Assembly: GCA_963797085.1 (NCBI GenBank)
Contig: CAWCOA010000024.1
Span: forward strand, 186,001-250,000
Length of the DNA: 64,000 nucleotides
Direction: 5' to 3'
DNA from: JASJBU01 sp963797085
GTDB lineage: Bacteria > Pseudomonadota > Gammaproteobacteria > Chromatiales > Chromatiaceae
In this document: piece after piece, positions 15,742-25,350 of the stretch
Layout: every line of letters begins with the position of its first letter
How positions within the stretch are numbered: position 1 is the stretch's first letter
The notes under the pieces: model-generated
The model's database searches: none
What the model saw: the letters and a program-made list of their open reading frames with translations, nothing else
What the model was told of the DNA's origin: nothing
Position numbers and translations under genes: made by a program

Positions 15742-17970
15742 TTATTCAGCTTCAACCTCCAGTTCTTCCAGCCAGCAAGAATAAAATTTATTGCCTGCTG
15801 GTATCAGTCTGAGTTGGGCCTCGCCCTGAGCCTCCTCACCCTTGGCCAGCCAGTCCCAACGCTCTTCGCCATCCGGGAACTTGTCACTATTGGAGGGGAT
15901 GACGAACACAGTTTCGAAAGTCTCACCGTAATCCGTCGAGCGGGCATAGTACATATCGGTGGGCATGGGTGAGGGCAGGTTGCCATCCTCGTCAGCATCC
16001 TGATCAGTCCAGTTGACCTCGAGTCCGTAGGAAGTCATGAAGACTGCAGGGTTCTGCTTATCCTCTGCGAGGCCGGTCCAGATGATGTTGTTATCCTCCT
16101 GGCGCAACAAGGTGCCGCTTGTATCTACCTTGCCGATGGTGCCGGGTATGGCAACGATGCGCGGTTCAACTACACTCTCCTTGTTATTTCGCAACAGGCT
16201 GACATTGCGTGGCGCTTCCAGTTCACCGGGTTCGAACCAGAGCTGCTGTTCATAGGTGAAGGTAGAGCCGTCTTGCAGGTTGACGCTCAGCTCAACCACT
16301 GGATCTTCCTGTGTTCCGCAGATCTCCTCGGCAAGCACGCCATCCTCATCACCGCTACCTGTCTCCTCCTTGATCAGTACACAGTGTCCCACGCCTTCGC
16401 CATAGTAGGGCTTGGTTGACGGTGCCGCGGCCCAGGTCTTGCCGCCGTCGAAAGAGCGGCGTACAACCAGATCGAACTTGTCATGACCATTTCTGGAGGC
16501 TGCCCAGTTGGGTGTCAGGCTGTAACCCAATACCACGAAGTCACCGCGGATCTGCCCGCGATGGGCCCGGGCTTCGCTATAGGGATTGAGCCAGGAGGGA
16601 TCCTGCAGGTTGCTCTCGTACCAAGCGGATGCAACCACCTTGTCTGCCGCATCGTCGCCTCCAGAGCCATCCGGTTCCGAATCGTTCTGGCTGGGCGGTT
16701 CAGTCGCCAGCACGGTTACGCTGCTCATGTTGAGTGCCCCTTCCAGGCAAGTCTTGGGACGTCCTTCCTCTTCCAGCCACTCATCGCAGACATAGTAACT
16801 GGATTGGTATGGGTTGCCACCCTTGGCAGTTCCATCCGGATTGAGGATGTTGATACGCCGTAGCATGATGTCTGAAGGTCTGCCCTTGCCATCGATGCCC
16901 TGCTTATAGATGCCAATCAGCGGTGTGCCGGCGCCGGCATAGGTCGCTACCTCGACTCCATTCTTCATTATTGTGCCGGTCTCCTTGCCCAAGGCCGGTT
17001 TCCCTTGACCTGAAATACCGGCTTTCTCAAATCGCCGGGATAGGCGGTGCCATCGGACAAAGTGAATGCAGAACGATCTGCAGATTCTTGCGCTTCCAGC
17101 TTGCTCCATCATCCCGGGAAATGGCGATGAAGACATCTTGTGCGCCGGTGCCATCGATTTCATCCACATAGGCGGCTACGAGAGGCTTGCTTTGGCAGAT
17201 TACGTCAATCTCGGTGCCTATCAGGCAGTTGTTGTCTGCATCGCGCTTCTGCAAGAGGGTGCCATCCGCTTTCATGGCGGGCACATAGACAGGCATGAGA
17301 TTGAGCTTTACCTTATTGCTGGCGAGCAACGGTGTCTTGGAGACATTTTACGGAAGATGCCGCTTTCGCTGTCTGGATTCGGAATGATGTTGAGAGATTC
17401 CGGGTCGGTTGGGTCGTAGTCCATGTTGTAGACGATCTTCCTGAACCAGATATCGCTCTCGACGATGCCTTCTCCCTCTGCTGGGGGTTTATTCTCCACC
17501 AGCACCTCGTAGTTAAGATATCTTCGGATAAGCTTGTTGATTTGGCGCCTCAGCCATTTCGGTGCATGGTCAGCCCATCATGTGAAGGGTGACTCGAAAG
17601 CAATATGCAGCTTATCGGACCAGGTGCGGGGTGCCAGTGAGGATTCATCATCACGAGTGATCCAGTAGTAAGGCAGATCTTCGCCTTCGTGGTCGCCGAG
17701 CCGAGTGAGGCCATCGAAATTGGCTGGAGTGAGTGATGAGTCGGTGATTACAACCCGGAGCTTGCCTTCGATCGGCTCTTTGGTCTGGTTGCGTATGCGT
17801 AAATTACTGATAGGTAGCCGTCTTCAAGGAATTTTTTGGCGTTAGCTTTTGATTGTCTGACCTTTACGTCTGATGTTGTATCTAGCCAGTCGTAACTGTG
17901 GGCTGGTAAGGCAACTGCGAGGGTAAGTACAACTGAAACAATCGCCATAGTACTTCTATATGGCGTTCAT
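15742..17970 (-). pseudogene. Large secreted protein with sialidase-like BNR repeats, broken by several frameshifts
   Basis: Pieces of one protein of about 740 codons appear in successive frames. They are a signal peptide (MAIVSVVLTLAVALPAHSYD, near 17948), a segment with RVVITDSSLTPANFDG (about 17590-17800), VENKPPAEGEGIVESDIWF (about 17470), VFIAISRDDGASWKRKNL (about 17120), and a long C-terminal piece (15742-17030). The last holds FDLVVRRSFDGGKTW and MYYARSTDYGETFE, which are Asp-box/BNR motifs. Near 17040-17090 three frames are used within 60 bases, so two indels lie close together. The likely original start is ATG 17970, preceded by AGAGGGG. It resembles secreted proteins annotated as choice-of-anchor O, but this was not searched. 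Either a decayed gene or a low-quality patch of consensus. Confidence 0.7.
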
Positions 17971-18287
17971 CGATTTCCCCTCTTTTTCTGCCATCCCTGG
18001 TCTGTTGTTTATTCAGGGCTTCCCTGGTGACACCGCCCTGTCCTGCGGTGAGTTCCGCAGCTTCCCAACGCGTGGTTTGGTGTAAGGTGATTCTCGGTAA
18101 GAAAGCGGGTGAACGGCATTAAAAATTGTCAATGTCCCGCAAGCCGTCACGTAAATGCCGAGGAATATCCAGTTTCAGCTGATTCGCGTCATGTCACAGG
18201 CATTTTTATAAGATCTTAAGTCATCAATTTGCATGGGTATTGATGAATGCCCAAGCAATACCAATACGTGTAATAATCAACTCTATA
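17971..18287. other. Intergenic region upstream of sdhE, nothing firm
   Basis: About 317 bases between the broken secreted-protein gene and sdhE. On the minus strand it contains repeated CAGGG-type words and a possible small hairpin near 18010-18060. No riboswitch or RNA family could be matched by eye. No clear ribosome binding site precedes sdhE. Confidence 0.35.
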
Positions 18288-18557
18288 ATGAATCTTGACT
18301 CTGAACTTAATCGACTGCGCTGGCAGTGCCGGCGAGGCATGCTGGAACTGGATCTGTTGTTGCTCGAATTTCTGGAGAGCCGCTATGGGCAGCTCGACGA
18401 AACTTCCCGGCAGGCCTTTGTTGCCCTGCTGGAATATCCCGACCAGACATTACAGCGTTGGTTGATCGGCAACCCTACAGTTGCTGATATCGATATTGCT
18501 ATGCGGGACATCGTGAGGTCAATTAGAGTCGGAGGCTGGGAGGATGCACAAAATTGA
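18288..18557 (+). CDS. sdhE: FAD assembly factor SdhE
   Basis: 89-residue helical protein that helps attach FAD covalently to SdhA (known for the SdhE/YgfY/SDHAF2 family). The signature is visible: LNRLRWQCRRGMLELDLLLLEFLE, including the RGMLELD motif (family consensus RGMxExD), with Trp and Tyr residues in the remaining helices. ATG 18288 gives the typical length; an upstream TTG would add 16 unlikely residues. Its substrate SdhA is encoded at 5.3-7.1 kb on the same strand. It overlaps ygfX by 14 bases. Confidence 0.9.
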   Translation: MNLDSELNRLRWQCRRGMLELDLLLLEFLESRYGQLDETSRQAFVALLEYPDQTLQRWLIGNPTVADIDIAMRDIVRSIRVGGWEDAQN

Positions 18558-18999
18558 TTCACTTCGACTGCAACCGGTTTTCTCTCGCTTCCTCACAGTC
18601 TGGATGGTCGTGTTACATCTGCTTGGACTGTTGGTGCTGTGGCAGCTACAGTTGCATGCGCTATTGAAGATTTCTCTGAGTCTGCTGTTGCTCACTTATT
18701 TTATCTGGCAGGTTCGCCATCACCTGCTGCGTAGCACAACGAATGCGATAAAGGAAGTTCAGCTCGAATCCGATGGATCCTGGCGGTTGACCTTTAATGA
18801 TGGGGCTGTGTTGGCGGCTGAGTTGTTGCCGGATAGTTTCGTCAAACCCTGGCTGATAGTGTTGAATTTCAGCAGCGGTTCATCATTTTTCCCAACAAGT
18901 ATTGTCTTACCGCCAGACAGCCTGGAGCCGGACCTGGCGCGCAGGCTCAGGATCCATCTTCTGCAGAAACATGCAGCGCGTCATGATGCTTCAGCATGA
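18544..18999 (+). CDS. YgfX-family membrane protein
   Basis: 151 residues with two closely spaced membrane helices (about residues 15-52, VWMVVLHLLGLLVLWQLQLH and LLKISLSLLLLTYFIWQV), then a soluble domain with LESDGSWRLTFNDGAV and a C-terminal Leu/Arg region. This layout, and the overlap with sdhE, is typical of YgfX (CptA), the membrane partner of SdhE/YgfY in gammaproteobacteria. It has been described in E. coli both as a cytoskeleton-inhibiting toxin and as a membrane protein of unclear role. It converges on nadB with a 16-base gap. Confidence 0.8.
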   Translation: MHKIDSLRLQPVFSRFLTVWMVVLHLLGLLVLWQLQLHALLKISLSLLLLTYFIWQVRHHLLRSTTNAIKEVQLESDGSWRLTFNDGAVLAAELLPDSFVKPWLIVLNFSSGSSFFPTSIVLPPDSLEPDLARRLRIHLLQKHAARHDASA

Positions 19000-19015
19000 C
19001 GATGGAAGTCGCTGC

Positions 19016-20653
19016 TCAGTCTGGCTCTATCGGATCATAAGGCGAGTAGTTGTCCGGGATCAGCACGGTTGGATGTCCCTGCACCTTATCGTCGCGTATC
19101 GGGAAATCGATGGTGTAATGCAGCCCGCGGCTCTCACGGCGGCTTTGTGCGGAACGGATGATCAGATCAGCGACATCCACCAGGTTACGAAGTTCCAGCA
19201 GGTCGTTGGTTACCCGGAAGTTGCCATAGTATTCCAGAATCTCCTGCCTCAGTAAGTCCACTCTGCGCTTGGCGCGCTGCAGGCGTTTGTTGGAGCGGAC
19301 TATGCCCACATAATCCCACATGAAGTGCCGCAGCTCGTTCCAGTTATGCGAGACCACCACCTCTTCGTCAGAATCGGTTACCCGGCTTTCGTCCCAGAGC
19401 GGCAGCACGGGAGCGGCAGGGGTGCCTGCCATTTTTTGATGGATATCTTCGGCCGCTAATTTGGCAAACACCAGGCACTCGAGCAGCGAGTTGCTGGCCA
19501 TGCGGTTGGCGCCGTGTAATCCAGTGTAAGCCACCTCTCCCACGGCATACAGTCCGGAGATATCGGTCAGTGCCCGGTGATCTGTCATCACCCCGCCACA
19601 AGTGTAGTGGGCGGCCGGGACGACCGGGATCGGCTGGATGGTGATGTCAATCGAAAAATCGAGGCAGCGCCGATAGATCGTGGGAAAATGCTCCTGTATA
19701 AAGCTCGCCGATTTGTGGCTGATATCGAGAAACAGGCAGTCAGCGCCGATGCGCTTCATCTCATGGTCGATGGCGCGAGCGACGATGTCCCGGGGCGCCA
19801 GTTCACCCCGTTCATCGAAATTACGCATGAAACGGGTGCCGTCCGGCAGCAGCAGGCGTCCACCTTCACCGCGCACTGCTTCGGTGATCAGAAAGGTCTT
19901 GGCGTCTGGATGGTAGAGACAGGTGGGGTGGAACTGGATGAATTCCATGTTCGAAACACGGCAACCCGCCCGCCAGGCCATGGCGATGCCATCACCGGTG
20001 GAGACATCAGGGTTGCTGGTATACAGGTAGACCTTACTTGCGCCGCCGGTGGCGATCACCACGAAACGGGCGCGGAAGGTCTCAGTCCTGCCGGTCTTCT
20101 GGTTCAGAATGTAGGCACCGTTGCAGCGTTTGTGCTGCCCCCGGCCCGGTTGGCCGCTGGTGATCAGATCGATAGCGATATGATTTTCAAAAGTCTCCAG
20201 GTTCGGCCGGGCCAGCACCTTTGATTCGAGGGTGGTCTCCACCTCACGACCCGTGGCATCCGCTGCATGTATGACCCTGCGGTGGGAATGCCCGCCCTCA
20301 CGGGTCAGATGATAGCCTCCGCTGCTGGTGGCTTCGAGGTCCTTGGTGAAGTCGACGCCCTCGTTCAGGAGCCAGTCAATACTGCCCGGGCCGTGCTTGA
20401 CCACAAGTTCTACGGTAGACTCGTCGCACAGCCCGACGCCGGCGCCAAGGGTATCCGAGATATGCGCGGATATGCTGTCCTTTTCGTCCAGGACTGCCGA
20501 AATACCGCCCTGGGCATACAGGGTGCTGCCTTCTTCCAGGTTCCTTTTGGAGATGATCGCCACCCGAAGGTCGCTGCTCAGATGCAGTGCGAGGCTGAGA
20601 CCGGCTGCACCGCTGCCGAGAATAAGAACGTCATGTAGATGATCGATGGACAT
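19016..20653 (-). CDS. nadB: L-aspartate oxidase
   Basis: First enzyme of de novo NAD synthesis: oxidises L-aspartate to iminoaspartate with FAD, using oxygen or fumarate. 545 residues, the usual length. The N-terminus has the FAD loop LILGSGAAGLSLALHL; TLYAQGGISAVL, the substrate-region segments EFIQFHPTCLYHP, and ITEAVRGEGGRL with its active-site Arg follow, then the C-terminal helical domain with SRRESRGLHYTIDFP. It resembles SdhA but lacks the flavin-linking His context. The sdhE-ygfX-nadB-rpoE order around it is conserved in many gammaproteobacteria. Confidence 0.95.
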   Translation of the reverse strand: MSIDHLHDVLILGSGAAGLSLALHLSSDLRVAIISKRNLEEGSTLYAQGGISAVLDEKDSISAHISDTLGAGVGLCDESTVELVVKHGPGSIDWLLNEGVDFTKDLEATSSGGYHLTREGGHSHRRVIHAADATGREVETTLESKVLARPNLETFENHIAIDLITSGQPGRGQHKRCNGAYILNQKTGRTETFRARFVVIATGGASKVYLYTSNPDVSTGDGIAMAWRAGCRVSNMEFIQFHPTCLYHPDAKTFLITEAVRGEGGRLLLPDGTRFMRNFDERGELAPRDIVARAIDHEMKRIGADCLFLDISHKSASFIQEHFPTIYRRCLDFSIDITIQPIPVVPAAHYTCGGVMTDHRALTDISGLYAVGEVAYTGLHGANRMASNSLLECLVFAKLAAEDIHQKMAGTPAAPVLPLWDESRVTDSDEEVVVSHNWNELRHFMWDYVGIVRSNKRLQRAKRRVDLLRQEILEYYGNFRVTNDLLELRNLVDVADLIIRSAQSRRESRGLHYTIDFPIRDDKVQGHPTVLIPDNYSPYDPIEPD

Positions 20654-20759
20654 ATTTGCGGGCTGCCAATGATAAGTTGATAATGTGCCGCTGATAGGTC
20701 AGCATCCTAGCTTAAATTGATGGTTCATTGAACCAGATCAATCAGCTGTGGGTTTTCGA

Positions 20760-20786
20760 GAACTAAATTAAACAACGATTGTCAAT
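20760..20786 (+). promoter_or_regulatory. Possible sigma-E-type promoter of rpoE
   Basis: GAACTA (20760-20765) and TCAAT (20782-20786), 16 bases apart, resemble the GAACTT / TCnnA elements of sigma-E promoters. They lie about 50 bases before the rpoE start. Autoregulation by sigma-E is known for this operon in other bacteria. The match is short and made by eye. Confidence 0.4.
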
Positions 20787-20833
20787 GAGACTGTGCACAG
20801 GGCAGTGCGGGTCACGAGGAGGTTATGGCCCGG

Positions 20834-21412
20834 ATGGGCGAGCGGCAAGTCGACCATGAATTGGTTATCCGTGTGCAGCAGGGTGACAAGAAGGCTTTTG
20901 ACGTGTTGGTGCTTAAGTACCAGCAGAAGATTGCCAATCTTATCTCACGCTATATACGGGATCCTCATGAGGTGATGGATGTTAGCCAGGAGGCCTTTAT
21001 CAAGGCCTACAGAGCGTTACCGAATTTTCGTGGTGACAGTGCTTTTTATACCTGGTTGTACCGGATAGCCATCAATACCGCCAAGAATTATCTCGTGGCA
21101 ATGGGGCGCCGTCCCCCGATGGATGACGTAGAAGCCGAGACGGCGGAACAGATGGATGTTGGATTACGTTTGAAGGAGACAGGCACCCCTGAGAACCATG
21201 TTCTCAGCGAGGAGATTTCGCAGACTGTACAGCGGGCAATCGATGACCTGCCAGAGGATCTGCGAACCGCCATCGTCCTTCGTGAGTTGGAAGGAATGAG
21301 TTATGAAGAGATCGCCAATGCCATGTCCTGCCCGGTGGGGACAGTACGTTCACGCATCTTTCGGGCGCGTGAGGCGATCGACAAGAGCCTTAAACCGTTG
21401 TTAACCCCGTAG
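20834..21412 (+). CDS. rpoE: RNA polymerase sigma factor RpoE (AlgU)
   Basis: Extracytoplasmic-function sigma factor that directs the envelope-stress response. 192 residues from ATG 20834. Region 2 holds FIKAYRALPNFRGDSAFYTWLYRIAINTAKNYL and region 4 holds LPEDLRTAIVLRELEGMSYEEIANAM...GTVRSRIFRAREAID, nearly identical in pattern to E. coli RpoE. ATG 20834 aligns MGERQVDHELV with the E. coli N-terminus; ATG 20825 lies only 2 bases after the GAGGAGG and is less likely. First gene of rpoE-rseA-rseB-rseC-degP. Confidence 0.95.
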   Translation: MGERQVDHELVIRVQQGDKKAFDVLVLKYQQKIANLISRYIRDPHEVMDVSQEAFIKAYRALPNFRGDSAFYTWLYRIAINTAKNYLVAMGRRPPMDDVEAETAEQMDVGLRLKETGTPENHVLSEEISQTVQRAIDDLPEDLRTAIVLRELEGMSYEEIANAMSCPVGTVRSRIFRAREAIDKSLKPLLTP

Positions 21413-21422
21413 ACTCAAGACT

Positions 21423-21992
21423 ATGACAGAACAAGAACGTCAAAGACTTTCGGCCCTGATGGATGCTGAATTGCCCCATCCGGAAATATCCAGTGAAATC
21501 AAAGAATTGCTGCTAAACAATAGCAACCACGGCACTTGGCAGCGGTATCACCTGATTGGCGATACAATGCGCCAGGACTTGGGGCCGGTCGTGGATGTCA
21601 ATCTAGCGGAGGAGATCAGCCACAGGCTGAAGGACGAGCCGGTGGTGTTTGCCCCCAATGCCACTAAAACTCCAGCAAGCAAGTGGCTCAAGCCAGCTGC
21701 AGGATTTGCCGTCGCCGCCTCTGTTGCCCTGCTTGCGATTACCGTGGCGCCGCGGGTCGTAAACATGGAATCAACACCGCAATCGATCAATCCGGTGGCC
21801 AAGGTTGAATCTCCAGTTGAAAAGGTTTATGTGGCTGATGATGGCACACGCTGGGAGCTCTTGTACAAGCCTAAGGTTGAATCACGGCTCAACAGTTATC
21901 TGGTCAATCATCAGGAATATGCACCGGCAGGAAACATGAAAGGCATCATGCCCTATGCCACTTTTGTCAGCTATGACGGTAATCAGCAATAA
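21423..21992 (+). CDS. rseA: Anti-sigma-E factor RseA (MucA)
   Basis: Inner-membrane anti-sigma factor that holds RpoE inactive until cleaved by DegS/RseP. 189 residues. The N-terminal sigma-binding domain reads MTEQERQRLSALMDAELPHP with TWQRYHLIGDTMR (residues about 39-51). A single membrane helix lies near 88-106 (AAGFAVAASVALLAITVAP). The C-terminal periplasmic part ends in NMKGIMPYATFVSYDGNQQ. It starts 11 bases after rpoE and is followed by rseB after 9 bases. Confidence 0.92.
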   Translation: MTEQERQRLSALMDAELPHPEISSEIKELLLNNSNHGTWQRYHLIGDTMRQDLGPVVDVNLAEEISHRLKDEPVVFAPNATKTPASKWLKPAAGFAVAASVALLAITVAPRVVNMESTPQSINPVAKVESPVEKVYVADDGTRWELLYKPKVESRLNSYLVNHQEYAPAGNMKGIMPYATFVSYDGNQQ

Positions 21993-22001
21993 CCAACTGC
22001 T

Positions 22002-23000
22002 ATGAGAATTGTTGCTGGTCTCAGGATGAAGAGCAAACTGTTATCAGTCCTCGCGCTACTTACCTCATTCTCCAGTTTGTCCGCCTACAGCGCCGATGAA
22101 CAGATTGCCAAGCAATGGCTGGAACGCATGGTCCAGGCAGTCAACAACCTCAATTACCAGGGGACCTTCATCTATTTGCATGGTAACCAGCTTGAGACGA
22201 TGAAAATCGTCCATGCGGTACAGGACGGTAAACAACGCGAACGTCTGACCTCTCTGAATGGGGCGCCCCGGGAAGTGATTCGAGATCAAAGTTCGGTAAC
22301 CTGTGTGATGCCGGAATCGCAACAGGTTTCAGTGGACAAGCGCCCGCTTACCAGACAATTTCTCGCATTATTGCCGGAAGATCTCCAGCAACTCGGATCC
22401 CACTATCTATTCAGACGACTGGGCAAGGGCCGGGTTGCCGGCCGAAACGCGCGGGTCGTGGCAATCATTCCAAAAGACGGGTTGCGCTACGGATACCGTT
22501 TCTTTTTGGATGAAGAGAGCGGGCTGCCATTAAAATCCGACCTGATGAATGAGCACGGCAAAGCGGTTGAGCAGACCATGTTCACGCATATTGAAGTGGG
22601 TGTTGCCGAGATCGGTGAGGCGCGGAAAGATCTGCCGGGTATGCAGCAGCTGGAATTGAAAGACGCCCCGGGGATCTCCAAAAAAACCGTGCAGGCGCCG
22701 GAAGAGAGCATCTGGATGTTTCACAATCTGCCGGATGGCTTTTCCCTCAGCACACGAAACAGGCTGCCTGACCCCAGCAGCGATAACATGATAGACCAGT
22801 ATGTACTCAGTGACGGGCTCGCCTCGTTGTCAGTTTTTGTCGAATCTGCTGGACAGGGTGAGGCATTGAACGGCGTTTCCAGACTGGGTGCGATCAACGC
22901 CTGGGGTGGTGAGCTCGATGGCTACCAGGTCACAGTAGTAGGCGAGGTGCCTGAAGTAACCCTGCTTGGTATTGTCAATGCCATGCAGCTCAAAGACTGA
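22002..23000 (+). CDS. rseB: Periplasmic sigma-E regulator RseB (MucB)
   Basis: Periplasmic protein that shields RseA from proteolysis and senses mislocalised lipoprotein or LPS (known for the family). About 332 residues. A signal peptide is present (MKSKLLSVLALLTSFSSLSA if counted from residue 9). The MucB/RseB core follows with WLERMVQAVNNLNYQGTFIY, REVIRD, RVAGRNARVVAIIPKDGLRYGYRFFLD and a C-terminal domain with QYVLSDGLASLSVFVE. The start is uncertain between ATG 22002 and ATG 22026; neither has a clear ribosome binding site. Confidence 0.9.
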   Translation: MRIVAGLRMKSKLLSVLALLTSFSSLSAYSADEQIAKQWLERMVQAVNNLNYQGTFIYLHGNQLETMKIVHAVQDGKQRERLTSLNGAPREVIRDQSSVTCVMPESQQVSVDKRPLTRQFLALLPEDLQQLGSHYLFRRLGKGRVAGRNARVVAIIPKDGLRYGYRFFLDEESGLPLKSDLMNEHGKAVEQTMFTHIEVGVAEIGEARKDLPGMQQLELKDAPGISKKTVQAPEESIWMFHNLPDGFSLSTRNRLPDPSSDNMIDQYVLSDGLASLSVFVESAGQGEALNGVSRLGAINAWGGELDGYQVTVVGEVPEVTLLGIVNAMQLKD

Positions 23001-23003
23001 ACG

Positions 23004-23489
23004 ATGATCGAAGAATCCGCCAGGGTGATCGCCTGTGAAGAGGGTTATGCGATCGTTGAAACCCAGGTCAGGGCCGCCTGTGGTTCCTGCAGCGCTGAAC
23101 AGAGCTGCAGCACCTCTGTGCTCTCAGGTCTATTCAAACGCCACCATAATCGATTGAAAGTGCTCAACCCCATTGATGCAACACCAGGACAGCAGGTGAT
23201 TATCGGTCTTCAGGAAAGTGCCATGGTGACCGCTGCTCTCACGACTTATCTGTTGCCTCTAATCTGCCTTATCCTGCTCTCCATTGCTGCACAGGAAGCG
23301 GCGCACTATTGGCACTGGCCAGCAACGGAACTCAGCAGTATCGTCGGCGGTCTATTGGGAATGATCATCGGCCTTAGTCTGCTGAAACGATTTTCACTTC
23401 GCAGCAAACATGATCCCAAGTTCCAGGCGGTCATACTGCGGCAGGAGATCGGTAAACCCGTGCAGTTTATTAATACTCCTTCAATGTGA
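23004..23489 (+). CDS. rseC: SoxR-reducing / sigma-E regulatory protein RseC (MucC)
   Basis: 161-residue inner-membrane protein. The N-terminal cytoplasmic domain holds a cysteine cluster, CGSCSAEQSCSTSVLSGLF, typical of RseC, followed by strands. Two membrane helices (about 77-96 and 110-128) lead to a short tail ending DPKFQAVIL. RseC modulates the sigma-E response and, with Rnf-like complexes, helps reduce SoxR in enterics. It begins 3 bases after rseB. An intergenic gap of about 150 bases separates it from degP. Confidence 0.9.
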   Translation: MIEESARVIACEEGYAIVETQVRAACGSCSAEQSCSTSVLSGLFKRHHNRLKVLNPIDATPGQQVIIGLQESAMVTAALTTYLLPLICLILLSIAAQEAAHYWHWPATELSSIVGGLLGMIIGLSLLKRFSLRSKHDPKFQAVILRQEIGKPVQFINTPSM

Positions 23490-23640
23490 TATTCCCGACT
23501 CGCTGAACACGGCAAGATCACATTGAAGTGTACCAGGGCTGAAAAAAACGTGTTGTTCCTGATTGCCTGCAGTGGACGTAAACGATTGGACAATTCTTTT
23601 TTCAAACACCCGTATCGCAGCTTTCAGGAGTCTTCAGATA

Positions 23641-25080
23641 ATGATAATTCGCGTTAATCCCTCTTACCTGCTGGCGAGTTATTTTCTGCTTGCATCCTTT
23701 CTCATGCCGGTGCAGGCGAATAACCTGCCGGATTTTACCGTGCTTGCCGAGCAGAATGCGCCCTCGGTGGTGAATATCAGCACCAAGCAGTCGTCGGTAC
23801 GCCAGCATATGAAACGTTTTCAGATCCCTGAATTCAAAGACATCCCGGAGGACAACCCATTCGGCGATCTCCTGCAGCGTTTTTTCGGTGAGCATGGCTA
23901 CCAGTTGCCGGATGACGATCAGGTGGAAAAACAGTCCCTCGGTTCGGGATTTGTCGTCTCGGAGGATGGTTATATCCTGACCAATAATCATGTGGTGTCC
24001 GAAGCGGATGAGATCATTGTGCGCATGACAGATCGGCGTGAGTTCACCGCTGAGGTGATCGGTACGGATCAACGCAGCGATATCGCATTGATCAAGATCG
24101 ATGCTGAGGACCTGCCCGTGGTGCGGATCGGCAGCTCAAAAAATCTCAAGGTAGGAGAATGGGTGCTGGCTATAGGCTCGCCTTTTGGTTTCGATCATTC
24201 GGTAACGGCAGGAATCGTCAGCGCCAAGGGGCGCAATCTTCCCAGCGAGAATTATGTACCCTTCATCCAGACCGATGTGGCGATCAACCCAGGTAATTCA
24301 GGAGGCCCGCTGTTCAACCTGAAGGGTGAAGTGGTGGGTGTGAACTCCCAGATCTACAGCCGCTCTGGCGGGTTTATGGGGCTGTCGTTTGCGATCCCCA
24401 TCGATGTTGCGATGGATGTGGTTGAGCAGCTGAAAACCAATGGCAAGGTCAGCCGCGGCTGGCTGGGTGTGTTGATCCAGGATGTCACCGGCGAATTGGC
24501 GGAGAGTTTTGGCATGGACCGGCCGCGTGGTGCCCTGGTTGCCCGCGTGCTGCCCAAGAGTCCAGCCGCCAAGGCCGGGCTGCAGGTAGGTGATGTGATA
24601 CTCAAATTCAATGGCATTGCCCTGCGCAGTTCCTCGCAACTTCCGCCCCTCGTCGGCAGCAGCAATGTAGACCGCCCGGCGGAACTTGAAATCCTGCGTG
24701 GCGGGAAGAAGATTATGGTTAAGGTCAATATTGGCGAACTGCCTCAGGAGGATGCCATGGAGCTGGCGCAATCGACGGCTCCCCGTGTCTCGGAAAACCG
24801 TTTGGGACTGATGGTGTCGGAACTTACCAACGAGCAGCGCAAGCAGCTTTCGGCGCCGTCCAAGAATGGGGTTCTGGTGGAATCAGTCACTGGCCGGCCG
24901 GGTCGAGAGGCAGGCATCCAACAGGGTGACGTAATCCTGATGCTGAATAATCAGGATGTGGAAGGTGTCGAGCAGTTCAACAAGCTGGTAAAGGAATTAC
25001 CTGCCGGCAAGACCGTGGCGGTGTTGGTGCATCGGAATACAGGACCGATCTTCCTGCCATTGCGCATGCCGGAGGAATGA
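23641..25080 (+). CDS. degP: Periplasmic serine endoprotease DegP/MucD
   Basis: HtrA-type protease and chaperone of the periplasm. 479 residues from ATG 23641, which has AGGAG 10 bases upstream; 26 more codons upstream are open but lack features. Signal peptide to about residue 26 (MPVQA). The catalytic triad is His117 (TNNHVV), Asp147 (QRSDIALIKI) and Ser220 (NPGNSGGPLF). Two PDZ domains follow, about 280-370 (RGWLGVLIQDV..., PRGALVARVLPKSPAAKAGL) and 385-475 (LGLMVSEL..., GREAGIQQGDVILMLN). Its TGA overlaps the next start (ATGA). Confidence 0.95.
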   Translation: MIIRVNPSYLLASYFLLASFLMPVQANNLPDFTVLAEQNAPSVVNISTKQSSVRQHMKRFQIPEFKDIPEDNPFGDLLQRFFGEHGYQLPDDDQVEKQSLGSGFVVSEDGYILTNNHVVSEADEIIVRMTDRREFTAEVIGTDQRSDIALIKIDAEDLPVVRIGSSKNLKVGEWVLAIGSPFGFDHSVTAGIVSAKGRNLPSENYVPFIQTDVAINPGNSGGPLFNLKGEVVGVNSQIYSRSGGFMGLSFAIPIDVAMDVVEQLKTNGKVSRGWLGVLIQDVTGELAESFGMDRPRGALVARVLPKSPAAKAGLQVGDVILKFNGIALRSSSQLPPLVGSSNVDRPAELEILRGGKKIMVKVNIGELPQEDAMELAQSTAPRVSENRLGLMVSELTNEQRKQLSAPSKNGVLVESVTGRPGREAGIQQGDVILMLNNQDVEGVEQFNKLVKELPAGKTVAVLVHRNTGPIFLPLRMPEE

Positions 25081-25343
25081 TATTCCTGAAAATCTATGTG
25101 CGGGAGGGTTGCCACCTGTGTGAAGACATGCTCAACAATCTGCAAAGGATCCTGCAGAACCGGGAGATTCATCTGGAGCTGATTGATGTGGATCGCTCAC
25201 CCAGTAAGCTGGATGACTACGGCAGTCGTGTGCCGGTATTGGAATCCGCAGAAGGTGACTGCCTAAGCGAATACTTTCTGGATGAGGTGAAATTGACCAG
25301 CTATTCTGAATGGAAACTGAATAATCCTGATAACTTTCATTAG
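25077..25343 (+). CDS. Glutaredoxin-like protein (DUF836)
   Basis: 88-residue thioredoxin-fold protein. It starts IFLKIYVREGCHLCEDML with a CHLC redox-type motif near residue 13, then LIDVDRSPSKLDDYGSRVPVL with the cis-Pro loop (RVPVL). This is the DUF836 family, which commonly sits between degP/mucD and lepA in gammaproteobacteria. Here the next gene should be lepA, but lepA is 21 kb away. Translationally coupled to degP by a 4-base overlap, and followed at once by a strong terminator. Confidence 0.85.
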   Translation: MIFLKIYVREGCHLCEDMLNNLQRILQNREIHLELIDVDRSPSKLDDYGSRVPVLESAEGDCLSEYFLDEVKLTSYSEWKLNNPDNFH

Positions 25344-25350
25344 TGACAAC

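Noticed and set aside
17971..18120. Possible riboswitch-like leader on the minus strand upstream of the broken secreted protein
   Set aside because: Repeated CAGGG words gave a faint likeness to structured leaders, but no conserved core of a known class could be laid out by eye.
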